Assembly: GCA_964012875.1 (NCBI GenBank) | Contig: CAXGUU010000059.1 | Coordinates: forward strand, 1-12,770 | DNA length: 12,770 bases | From: CAXGUU01 sp964012875 | GTDB taxonomy: Bacteria; Pseudomonadota; Gammaproteobacteria; Ga0077536 | Reading direction: 5' to 3' | Part shown: one piece after another, positions 1 through 6,120 of the stretch | Position numbering within the stretch: position 1 is the stretch's first letter | Layout of the letters: each line of letters opens with the position of its first letter | Position numbers and translations under genes: made by a program | The notes under the pieces: generated by a model | The model's input: the letters and a program-made list of their open reading frames with translations, nothing else | What the model was told of the DNA's origin: nothing | The model's database searches: none

Positions 1-358
1 AGTGCGTTGGATCGATTTCGGAATCGGTTGTTCGAAAGTGCCGGATATCAACGACATTGGACTCATGGAAGATCGGGCGACCTTAAGAATATCCAGTCAA
101 CATATCGCTAACTGGCTACGACACGATTTCGTCCGCCGAACGCACGTACTCGAGACATTGAAACGTATGGCTGAAGTGGTTGATCGACAAAACTCGGATG
201 ATCCGCAATATCAGCCTATGTCGCGCAATTTTGATGAGTCGGTTGCGTTTCAGGCAGCGTGCGAACTGGTGTTCGGCGGCGTACATCATCCGAATGGATA
301 CACCGAACCGGTACTGCATCGGCGACGCATCGAATTGAAGGCGATCTCCAAACAATAG
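1..358 (+). CDS. glcB: Malate synthase G, C-terminal part (cut by the left window edge)
   Basis: Malate synthase G condenses glyoxylate with acetyl-CoA to give malate in the cytoplasm (glyoxylate cycle, growth on acetate or glycolate). The visible frame runs from base 2 and gives the last 118 residues. They carry hallmarks of the family's C-terminal region: GIGCSKVPDI near the start, MEDRATLRISSQHIANWLRH at residues 22-41, VVDRQN, and the ending GYTEPVLH. Aligned from the C-terminus, the Asp in MEDRAT (residue 24 here) falls on the catalytic base, Asp631 in E. coli numbering, and the Cys of GIGCSK on Cys617. The GTG at base 2 is an ordinary internal Val codon, not the start; about 600 residues lie outside the window. 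It stops with TAG at 356-358. The family is certain; the symbol glcB follows E. coli (aceB is used in some taxa). Confidence 0.95.
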   Translation, partial: VRWIDFGIGCSKVPDINDIGLMEDRATLRISSQHIANWLRHDFVRRTHVLETLKRMAEVVDRQNSDDPQYQPMSRNFDESVAFQAACELVFGGVHHPNGYTEPVLHRRRIELKAISKQ

Positions 359-725
359 TGCCTGCGCCCGACGAGCGCTTGCTCGAACGGATTGCGGGTT
401 TCGTCATACGCGGATGCACTGACGACATTGTAAGAACGTTAAGGTTGATAAATAAACGTATTGTCGCATTCGGTCATGTACGCTACCGGCATCAACTAAT
501 GGACCGTCTACTGAATTGACTGCTTTTACGCCCGCTACGAAGACGTGTGCGTGAACGCCGTTATTCCACAGGAATAGTGTCAGGATGAGTAGCAAAGTCG
601 CGCTAATCACAGGTATCACCGGTCAGGACGGCGACTATCTTTCCGCATTTTTCCGTAATCGGTTCGCAGCCGGTTATGCGTCGCCGAGAAAGGCACGGCC
701 CTAGTTCGTGTCAGGACCTCGCTGA
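359..725. other. Gene-poor interval between malate synthase and the ABC exporter
   Basis: No intact gene is visible here. The only recognisable content is the gmd-like 5' stub at 585-704, described separately. A small hairpin is possible just after the malate synthase stop (arms 372-376 and 381-385, loop of four), but no T-run follows, so it is not a convincing terminator. I see no clear sigma-70 promoter for the downstream exporter. An ORF in another frame (259-519) overlaps the malate synthase end and has no family resemblance. Confidence 0.6.
585..704 (+). pseudogene. gmd: 5' remnant of a GDP-mannose 4,6-dehydratase gene
   Basis: A 39-codon ORF starts ATG at 585 behind the purine stretch GTGTCAGG. 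Its first 19 residues, MSSKVALITGITGQDGDYL, are close to the canonical N-terminus of GDP-mannose 4,6-dehydratase. They include the first Rossmann strand and the glycine-rich NADP-binding loop GxxGxxG (Gly10, Gly13, Gly16). After that the sequence leaves the family pattern: the expected helix and the arginine-rich segment after it are not recognisable, and the frame ends at TAG 702-704. The rest of the roughly 340-370-residue enzyme is absent, because the exporter starts 21 bases later. The normal enzyme makes GDP-4-keto-6-deoxymannose, precursor of GDP-fucose and GDP-rhamnose for surface glycans. This piece cannot be catalytic. The family call rests on a short but distinctive match. Confidence 0.7.
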
Positions 726-2441
726 GTGAACACGATTCGAAATTTCGCGGGGCTGTTGACCGCTAGAGAGCGCCTGGGATTTATCGCCCTCACTACAATC
801 ATTCTTGGGGAAGCCGTGCTCGAAATGATTGGCGTAGTGCTAATCCCAGGGTTCATAACCGCCATTATCTACCCCGATACCTTGGTTTCGAACGTCCAAA
901 AAATACCGTTCGCATCAGAAGAAGATTTGGCTGCAGTTGATCATCGCACTCTGGTGCTCGTTACAGGACTAAGCGTACTGACGTTTTTCGTATTTAAGGC
1001 TGTGTACACCGTTGCTGCGACCTATTGGAAGTCCCGATACGCGTTTAACAGGGCTAGGAAAGTGAGCGTACGGTTGTTCGGAGCATATATGAATGCGCCC
1101 TACCTTTTCCACGTACGACACAATGCGGCTGAGTTACAGCGCAATGTCAATCAGGACTGTGTTCAACTGGCAACTCGCGCGCTGTTGCCTGCTGTCCGCC
1201 TTCTGGGAAACACCGTCATCATTGCTGGCATCGTCTGCGTTCTGTTAGTTCTACTCGAACTGGAAACGATCGCCTGGATATTTCTGTTTATCGGCACCGG
1301 TATCGGTTTTGCGGCTTTTCTCCGCGGACGAGCACGCCGCCTGGGATTACGGCTACAACGGCATCGCGGGGCGGCGATCAAAGCGATTGTTGAAGGACTT
1401 CAGGGCGTCAAAGAGATTTCCATTTTACAGCGCGCGGACTTCTTCGTCGCCAGACTTGATTCCACACTTCGCTCAATATTCCGTATACAACGACACTTGC
1501 AAACGATGAAGAGTGCCACCCAGCCTCTGATCGAGGTTACCGGTGTCCTGGGCTTGACTGGGGTTACCTTGATGCTCTTGTACAGAGACGTGACTACCGA
1601 TCACCTCGTGCAAACGCTGAGCGTGTTCGCGGTTGCATTCGTCAGACTTAAAGGTGCGATTAGGGGCGCTGTCGACAGTTACACCGAAATGCGCCACAGC
1701 CTTCCTTCTGTGGAAATTGTAGCTAGAACATTAGAGGAACTCGAAAGCCGGTCCATGCATGAAGCGCCGATCTTGGGATCTGAAAAACCGCTTCTGCAAT
1801 CGAAAATTGAATTCAGAAACGTCAGTTTCACCTATCCCGGAGGAGAAGCCCCCGCGCTATCCAATTTTCAGACCACCATCGAGCGCGGAGAATCTGTCGC
1901 CCTCGTTGGCCCGACAGGCTCCGGCAAGTCGACCGCCATCAATTTGTTGCTGGGGGCATTGGAGCCGAGCAGTGGTGCGATTCTTGTTGACGGTCAGGAC
2001 ATTCGAACCAACCTATGTCGTTGGCGAAGGTCCATTGGTTATGTTCCACAAGAGGTGTTCCTCATCGACGCGACGATCAGGGAAAATATCCTGCTTGGTT
2101 TGCCTAGCGATGAAGTCGACGAGCATGCTCTCGACAAGGCCGTAGACAATGCCGGCCTCTCGTCGGTGATCCGAAATTTTCCTGATGGATTAGAAACCGA
2201 AGTCGGTGAGCGCGGTACACGATTGTCGGGGGGGGAACGCCAACGCATCGTTATCGCCAGGGCTCTTTACCGAAGCCCCGAGGTTTTAGTTCTTGACGAA
2301 GCTACTTCAGCACTGGATAGCGATGCCGAATCAGTCGTCGTTCGCGCGGTGGCCGAACTCAAGGGTTCCGTGACCATAATCATGGTTACCCATCGGATTT
2401 CCAGTATTCAGAAATCTGGTCGACTTATTGAAATTGCGTGA
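726..2441 (+). CDS. ABC exporter with fused membrane and ATPase domains, PglK-like lipid-linked glycan flippase
   Basis: A 571-residue half-transporter that probably works as a homodimer in the inner membrane and moves a lipid-linked substrate with ATP. The N-terminal half has hydrophobic segments at about 18-46, 75-98, 157-178, 181-199 and 267-310. The C-terminal ATPase is complete: Walker A GPTGSGKST at 395-403 (Lys401), Q-loop Gln442, signature LSGGERQR at 500-507, Walker B ending in Asp524 with catalytic Glu525, and switch His556. The N-terminal LLTARERLGF pattern, the extended first outer loop and the FHVRHNAAELQRN segment after the second membrane helix resemble PglK-type oligosaccharide flippases rather than MsbA; this is a judgement by eye. 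The start is GTG, with AGGA nine bases upstream. The gmd stub just before it fits a glycan role. An unbroken run of eight G lies in the signature-motif codons. The substrate is unknown. Confidence 0.85.
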   Translation: MNTIRNFAGLLTARERLGFIALTTIILGEAVLEMIGVVLIPGFITAIIYPDTLVSNVQKIPFASEEDLAAVDHRTLVLVTGLSVLTFFVFKAVYTVAATYWKSRYAFNRARKVSVRLFGAYMNAPYLFHVRHNAAELQRNVNQDCVQLATRALLPAVRLLGNTVIIAGIVCVLLVLLELETIAWIFLFIGTGIGFAAFLRGRARRLGLRLQRHRGAAIKAIVEGLQGVKEISILQRADFFVARLDSTLRSIFRIQRHLQTMKSATQPLIEVTGVLGLTGVTLMLLYRDVTTDHLVQTLSVFAVAFVRLKGAIRGAVDSYTEMRHSLPSVEIVARTLEELESRSMHEAPILGSEKPLLQSKIEFRNVSFTYPGGEAPALSNFQTTIERGESVALVGPTGSGKSTAINLLLGALEPSSGAILVDGQDIRTNLCRWRRSIGYVPQEVFLIDATIRENILLGLPSDEVDEHALDKAVDNAGLSSVIRNFPDGLETEVGERGTRLSGGERQRIVIARALYRSPEVLVLDEATSALDSDAESVVVRAVAELKGSVTIIMVTHRISSIQKSGRLIEIA

Positions 2442-2648
2442 CAGGAGCGTCAGGCACTCCAGATGCACAGTCAGCCCGAAGGCTGCCATTACCGTGTTAA
2501 GCCTGATCGATTTAGGTTCTGCATCACGAGTAGATTTTTTTACAAAATCTTACCGATCCACGCTCACCTCCTTAAGACCTGTTCAGCGGTAGGTGACTGC
2601 AATGCTCTATTACCACTAATATTTTTGACGCAAGTGTATCGAGATCCA

Positions 2649-2660
2649 TGTCAGCTGACA
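2649..2660. repeat. 12-base perfect palindrome TGTCAGCTGACA
   Basis: The 12 bases read the same on both strands. The palindrome lies just downstream (on the minus strand) of the small ORF ending at 2677, and 208 bases after the exporter stop. It could be a protein-binding site or chance; nothing else supports a function. Confidence 0.5.
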
Positions 2661-2676
2661 CTTCGTTTAACTCTCG

Positions 2677-2877
2677 CTAAATGACATGCGCCCCAATTAT
2701 TGCTGCGACGCCATTTATTCTGTGTAGCGTTTGCTTTGTGAGTAGTTTATTCGCCTCCGCGACCGCGCGACTCAAAATGTAAATCAGATACTCTAGCTCC
2801 GCCTTTGCAGCATGGCTAAAGTTTGTAGGATTATTAATCGAACTTAAAAGCCCGTTAGCTTCGTCGTGAGCGTCCAA
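2677..2877 (-). CDS. Possible small protein of 66 residues, or fragment of a lost gene
   Basis: I do not recognise this protein. The frame begins at TTG 2877 with AGGA five bases upstream, a good ribosome-binding spacing, and ends with TAG at 2677. The residues look natural: few Cys, Trp or Arg runs, and a long stretch, AKAELEYLIYILSRAVAEAN followed by KLL, that would form an amphipathic helix. There is no signal peptide or obvious membrane anchor. The open frame extends nine codons upstream of the TTG to a stop at 2908-2910 and still reads protein-like (LATEHRTIL), so it may be the tail of a decayed gene rather than a complete one. No partner gene lies beside it; it runs in the same direction as, and downstream of, the ribosomal block. 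Expression is unproven. Confidence 0.3.
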   Translation of the reverse strand: MDAHDEANGLLSSINNPTNFSHAAKAELEYLIYILSRAVAEANKLLTKQTLHRINGVAAIIGAHVI

Positions 2878-3076
2878 TATGGTCCTATGTTCAGTAGCTA
2901 ACGCACTTTAACGTACCGGATTGCGATAGCTAAGAGAGCGCGCTATGGATACAGATAGGCCGGAGCTCGTGGACGGCTTCAGTAATAGGTCCTCCGCACC
3001 TGATCAGCACAGGCGCTCGCGCAGTCCGCTAGTCGTGTCACCGGTCAGCACGACGATAGCGCTGTAATGCCGTCTA

Positions 3077-3121
3077 ATTGGCGAGACGTTTCATGGGCAA
3101 CTGTACAAGCGTCTCGCTAAT
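3077..3121. repeat. Inverted repeat with 8-base perfect core
   Basis: The arms GCGAGACG (3081-3088) and CGTCTCGC (3110-3117) are perfect complements around a 21-base spacer. On the plus strand, wobble and A-T pairs extend the stem to about 15 pairs (3077-3091 with 3107-3121). On the minus strand the two wobble pairs become C-A mismatches, so a plus-strand RNA would fold better. No T-run follows on either strand, which argues against an ordinary intrinsic terminator. Confidence 0.6.
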
Positions 3122-3243
3122 CCGACCACACTACAATAGTAATCCAGGCAAGCGGGAGGGGTGGGATTTGACGGAGGAGAGTTTTATTTTACTTAGCCGC
3201 CTGTACAAGACACCAAGCAGTGTGACGTAAAAGTGGTCCTGTA

Positions 3244-3257
3244 ACGCACATGTGCGT
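3244..3257. repeat. 14-base perfect palindrome ACGCACATGTGCGT
   Basis: It lies 31 bases beyond the rplQ stop codon. As RNA it could form a short stem with a four-base loop. The minus-strand sequence that follows is TACAGGACCACTTTTA, with four T only some distance away, so it is at best a poor terminator. A dimeric DNA-binding protein site is an alternative. Confidence 0.5.
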
Positions 3258-3288
3258 AATCCGGAGATAACTTCTAAACTCTGGACCG

Positions 3289-3642
3289 TTAGTCCACCAA
3301 TTCAACCATAGCCATAGCCGCCTTGTCGCCGGGCCGGATGCCGCACTTGAGGATTCTGGTATATCCCCCTGGTCGAGTCGCGTAGCGGGGTGCGATTTCA
3401 TTAAATAGCTTGGTAACCGCGTCCCGGTCACGCAGACGGGAGAATGCTAGGCGTCGCTTCGCGACAGTATCTGATTTGGCCATTGAGATTAATGGTTCGA
3501 CGGTCCGTCGCAGTTCCTTTGCTTTCGGCACGGTCGTCCTGATCACTTCATGCTGGAAAAGTGATACCGCCATGTTTCGGAACATCGCTTTTCGATGTGA
3601 GCTGTTCCTGTTGAGTTGTCTGCCACTGTTACGATGACGCAT
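3289..3642 (-). CDS. rplQ: 50S ribosomal protein L17
   Basis: Large-subunit protein near the peptide exit tunnel. The 117 residues open with MRHRNSGRQLNRNSSHRKAM, the canonical L17 N-terminus, followed by the TTVPKAKELRRTVEPLI segment, RRLAFSRLRD, and the GGYTRILKCGIRPGD motif near the C-terminus. The protein stops directly after MAMVELVD, so it lacks the roughly ten-residue charged tail of E. coli L17 (127 residues); this short form is common in other bacteria. It is the last gene of the alpha operon, 32 bases after rpoA. The Shine-Dalgarno sequence is weak (AGAGAA only), so translation may depend on coupling to rpoA. The TAA stop is at 3289-3291. Confidence 0.98.
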   Translation of the reverse strand: MRHRNSGRQLNRNSSHRKAMFRNMAVSLFQHEVIRTTVPKAKELRRTVEPLISMAKSDTVAKRRLAFSRLRDRDAVTKLFNEIAPRYATRPGGYTRILKCGIRPGDKAAMAMVELVD

Positions 3643-3674
3643 TTTTCTGGTTCTCTGGTTCGCTCAAGACGCTG

Positions 3675-4679
3675 TTAAAGTGCGGCGCGCTCGTTGTCGT
3701 ACAGCCCTGGCGGTGGCCAGTTCTCAAGGCGCATGCCGAGGGACAGTCCGCGGGCAGCCAGTACATCCTTGATTTCAGTCAAGGATTTCTTACCCAAATT
3801 GGGCGTTTTCAAAAGTTCGACTTCAGTACGTTGAATCAGGTCACCGATGTAATAAATACTCTCGGCTTTCAGGCAATTCGCGGATCGAACGGTGAGTTCA
3901 AGGTCGTCGATCGAGCGCAATAGAATCGGATCGATTTCCACGGCGTCAGCTTGTGATGCTTCCTGGATATCATCCGAGCTGATATCGACGAACACTGCTA
4001 ACTGGCTACGCAAAATACCCGCGGCCTCTTTTACGGCGAATTCTGGATCGATGGTTCCGTTGGTTTCAATGGTGACAATGAGTTTGTCCAAATCCGTTTG
4101 CTGCTCTACGCGTGCGCTTTGCACCTCATACGCACAACGCCGTACCGGGCTAAAAGAAGCATCAAGCTTTAATCTGCCGATGGCGGAATCCGGCTCTTCG
4201 GACACATCACGCACCGTGGAAGGTTGATAGCCCCTGCCCTTGGCGACGCGAAGTGTCATGTTCAGCTCACCGTTTTTACTAAGGCTTGCGATATGAAAAT
4301 CCGGGTCGACGATTTCAACATCGTGGTCAAGGAGAATATCGCGCGCTAGCACCGGACCCGGTCCGCGCTTATTTATTGTCAAGGTAGCTTCGTCCCGAGC
4401 ATGCATGTTGATCGCGAGACTCTTGAGATTCAGCAAGATATCCGTGACATCCTCCTGAACCCCTTCCAACGTCGTGTACTCGTGCAGAACGTTTTCAATT
4501 TCAACTTCAGTAATAGCGCTTCCAGTCATTGAAGATAGCAATACGCGACGTAATGCGTTTCCCAATGTATGGCCAAATCCGCGATTTAAAGGTTCGATCA
4601 CAATCTTCGCCGTACGCGCGTTCACAGACTGCACTTCAACAATGCGGGGTTTCAACAATTCGTTTAAGGCTGACGCCAT
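3675..4679 (-). CDS. rpoA: DNA-directed RNA polymerase subunit alpha
   Basis: The alpha subunit dimerises to nucleate RNA polymerase assembly and contacts promoter UP elements and activators. It has 334 residues (329 in E. coli). The N-terminal domain carries EPLNRGFGHTLGNALRRVLL, the dimer and beta-binding core, plus HEYTTLEGVQEDV. A linker leads to the C-terminal domain, which contains VRSANCLKAE and TPNLGKKSLTEIKDVL. The first Arg of RSANC falls exactly at residue 265, the E. coli UP-element-contacting Arg265. The C-terminus after MRLENWPP differs from E. coli and is slightly longer. ATG 4679 has a strong GAGGAG eight bases upstream. It sits 23 bases after rpsD and 32 before rplQ, the usual alpha operon arrangement. 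Confidence 0.99.
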   Translation of the reverse strand: MASALNELLKPRIVEVQSVNARTAKIVIEPLNRGFGHTLGNALRRVLLSSMTGSAITEVEIENVLHEYTTLEGVQEDVTDILLNLKSLAINMHARDEATLTINKRGPGPVLARDILLDHDVEIVDPDFHIASLSKNGELNMTLRVAKGRGYQPSTVRDVSEEPDSAIGRLKLDASFSPVRRCAYEVQSARVEQQTDLDKLIVTIETNGTIDPEFAVKEAAGILRSQLAVFVDISSDDIQEASQADAVEIDPILLRSIDDLELTVRSANCLKAESIYYIGDLIQRTEVELLKTPNLGKKSLTEIKDVLAARGLSLGMRLENWPPPGLYDNERAAL

Positions 4680-4702
4680 GCTGGTGTCTCCTCTATTAAG
4701 TC

Positions 4703-5326
4703 TTATTTCGAATACAGCTCAACAACGAGGGATTCGTTGATGTCGGCCGGCAAATCTGCACGCTGTGGTATGGACTTAAACCGGCCTTCCATACCTTTGG
4801 AATCGACCTCCACCCATTCCGGGAAACCCAACTGTTCTGCAATCGCGAGGGAGTCCTGGATACGTACTTGCTTCTTTGACTTTTCCCTTATCGTCACAAC
4901 GTCTTCTGGTGACACTTGGAAAGAAGGGATATTTACCGGTTTACCATTAACGAGGATCGCCTTGTGACTGACTAATTGGCGCGCTTCCGAACGAGTCGAG
5001 CCGAATCCCATACGGTAGACCACGTTGTCCAGACGTCGCTCCAATAATTGCAGCAGATTCTCGCCGGTTGCACCTTTCCGGCGCGCGGCCTGTTTGTAGT
5101 AATTACGGAACTGCTTCTCCAGGACGCCATAGATGTAGCGCAACTTTTGCTTTTCCCGAAGCTGCAGAGCGTAATCGGACATGCGCCGCCCACGATTATC
5201 ACCGTGTTGACCCGGCGGCTTTTCCATTTGACATTTCGTCTCGATGGGTCTCGCGCGACTTTTTAGTCCGAGGTCCATACCTTGCCGGCGACTAAGCTTA
5301 CATTTTGGTCCAATGTATCGAGCCAT
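4703..5326 (-). CDS. rpsD: 30S ribosomal protein S4
   Basis: Primary 16S rRNA-binding protein that starts 30S assembly and helps decoding accuracy. The 207 residues show the family order: N-terminal MARYIGPKCKLSRRQG, ETKCQMEKPPGQHG near residue 30, QLREKQKLRYIYGVLEKQFR, the S4 RNA-binding fold with LERRLDNVVYRMGFG and EARQLVSHKAILVNG, and the ending LVVELYSK. Only two cysteines, Cys9 and the one in ETKCQ, occupy the N-terminal metal-site region, so the four-cysteine zinc version is absent. It starts three bases after rpsK with AAGGG upstream, which implies translational coupling. In E. coli S4 represses this operon; I see no room for that leader structure (see rpsM). Confidence 0.99.
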   Translation of the reverse strand: MARYIGPKCKLSRRQGMDLGLKSRARPIETKCQMEKPPGQHGDNRGRRMSDYALQLREKQKLRYIYGVLEKQFRNYYKQAARRKGATGENLLQLLERRLDNVVYRMGFGSTRSEARQLVSHKAILVNGKPVNIPSFQVSPEDVVTIREKSKKQVRIQDSLAIAEQLGFPEWVEVDSKGMEGRFKSIPQRADLPADINESLVVELYSK

Positions 5327-5329
5327 GAT

Positions 5330-5719
5330 CTAAACCCTTCGCTTCTTGGGAGGCCGACATCCATTATGTGGAATCGGCGTTACATCTGTGATGTTCGTGA
5401 TCTTGAATCCGGCCGCATTCAACGAACGGACGGCTGATTCCCGGCCTGGTCCTGGTCCCTTGACAAAAACATCAAGATTTTGCATCCCGAAATCGTCCCG
5501 GACGCTCGCCAGCCTTTCGGCCGCAACCTGCGCGGCGAACGGCGTGCTCTTGCGAGAACCTCTAAACCCGCTGCCGCCAGCTGTGGCCCACGCCAACGTA
5601 TTTCCCTGCCGGTCGGTAATCGTGATTATGGTGTTGTTAAACGAAGCGTGAATATGAGCTTCGCCATCCATAATCATGCGCTTTGCGCGCTTTTTAGTTC
5701 GTGTAGACGATGTCGCCAT
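5330..5719 (-). CDS. rpsK: 30S ribosomal protein S11
   Basis: Small-subunit protein of the platform, next to the E site and Shine-Dalgarno helix. The 129 residues match the family throughout: a basic N-terminus (TRTKKRAKRMI), HIHASFNNTIITITDRQGN, ATAGGSGFRGSRKSTPFAAQ, the loop VKGPGPGRESAVRSL, and the invariant C-terminal NGCRPPKKRRV. The length equals the E. coli protein. It starts 16 bases after rpsM with an AGG-type Shine-Dalgarno sequence (TTAGGT), and ends three bases before rpsD. Nothing is unusual. Confidence 0.99.
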   Translation of the reverse strand: MATSSTRTKKRAKRMIMDGEAHIHASFNNTIITITDRQGNTLAWATAGGSGFRGSRKSTPFAAQVAAERLASVRDDFGMQNLDVFVKGPGPGRESAVRSLNAAGFKITNITDVTPIPHNGCRPPKKRRV

Positions 5720-5735
5720 AACAAATACCTAAGCC

Positions 5736-6092
5736 TTATCTTTTGACCAGTCGTCGCGGCCCTTTGCGAGTGCGCGCATTAGTCTGTGTCCGTTGTCCGC
5801 GTACGGGAAGTCCCCGGCGATGACGAATGCCACGATAGCAACCGAGGTCCATCAAGCGCTTTATGTTCATGCTGACCTCACGTCGTAAATCGCCCTCAAT
5901 CTGGTACTTCGCAACCTCACTCCGCAATTGGTCGAGCTGGCCCTCCGTGAGGTCCTTGACCATCGCTTCAGGGGCAACGCCCGTCACTGAGCATATCGTC
6001 CTGGATCGCGTTATGCCGATCCCGTATATCTCGGTAAGGGCGACGACCGTGTGTTTACGGTCGGATATGTTCACACCTGCAACACGAGCCAT
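5736..6092 (-). CDS. rpsM: 30S ribosomal protein S13
   Basis: Head protein of the small subunit; it contacts the P-site tRNA through its basic tail and bridges to the large subunit. The 118 residues start MARVAGVNISDRKH and contain the helix-two-turn-helix region (EIYGIGITRSRTICSVTGV), LRREVSMNIKRLMDLGCYRG, RHRRGLPVRGQRTQTNARTR and a lysine/arginine-rich end. The ATG has a perfect AAGGAG (6099-6104) at six-base spacing, the best ribosome-binding site in the block. Only 28 bases separate it from rpmJ. The long S4-binding pseudoknot leader that precedes rpsM in E. coli therefore does not fit here, and transcription probably continues from the spc genes. Confidence 0.99.
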   Translation of the reverse strand: MARVAGVNISDRKHTVVALTEIYGIGITRSRTICSVTGVAPEAMVKDLTEGQLDQLRSEVAKYQIEGDLRREVSMNIKRLMDLGCYRGIRHRRGLPVRGQRTQTNARTRKGPRRLVKR

Positions 6093-6120
6093 TACGTACT
6101 CCTTAAAATTACTTCAGCGC

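Larger units (their letters stand above)
2442..3288. other. Long intergenic region between convergent transcription units
   Basis: This stretch separates the plus-strand exporter from the minus-strand end of the ribosomal block. No confident gene is present. It holds one protein-like minus-strand ORF (2677-2877), a 12-base palindrome (2649-2660), a long inverted repeat (3077-3121), a 14-base palindrome (3244-3257), and a G-rich plus-strand patch around 3154-3165. Two converging operons should end here, yet no GC hairpin followed by a T-run is seen on either strand. The nearest candidate for the rplQ side is a weak five-pair stem (3283-3287 with 3235-3239), enclosing the 14-base palindrome and followed on the minus strand by ACTTTTA. 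Confidence 0.6.

Noticed and set aside
259..519. 86-codon ORF overlapping the malate synthase end and running into the intergenic gap
   Set aside because: The first third is a shadow of malate synthase. The remainder looks somewhat protein-like, but it has no start signal or recognisable family.
1759..2145. 128-codon ORF inside the ABC exporter in another plus frame
   Set aside because: It overlaps the Walker A to Q-loop coding region of a clear gene and has low-complexity, Pro/Arg/Ser-rich shadow composition.
2472..2485. CAGCC-CGAA-GGCTG hairpin as terminator of the exporter gene
   Set aside because: Five-pair stem only, and the following bases are CCATTACC rather than a T-run.
2532..2550. 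AGATTTT/AAAATCT hairpin as intrinsic terminator
   Set aside because: The stem is entirely A-T rich apart from one pair, so it is too weak; the T-run is in the stem and loop, not after it.
2463..2684. 73-codon plus-strand ORF after the exporter
   Set aside because: No Shine-Dalgarno sequence, irregular composition (many Cys, His and Arg), and it overlaps the end of the more protein-like minus-strand ORF.
3077..3121. Integron attC recombination site
   Set aside because: The inverted repeat lacks the GTTRRRY and RYYYAAC core sites, and no cassette or integrase is present.
3154..3174. G-quadruplex in the GGGAGGGGTGGG patch
   Set aside because: Only three runs of three or more G are present; the fourth is GG, so a standard four-run motif is not met.
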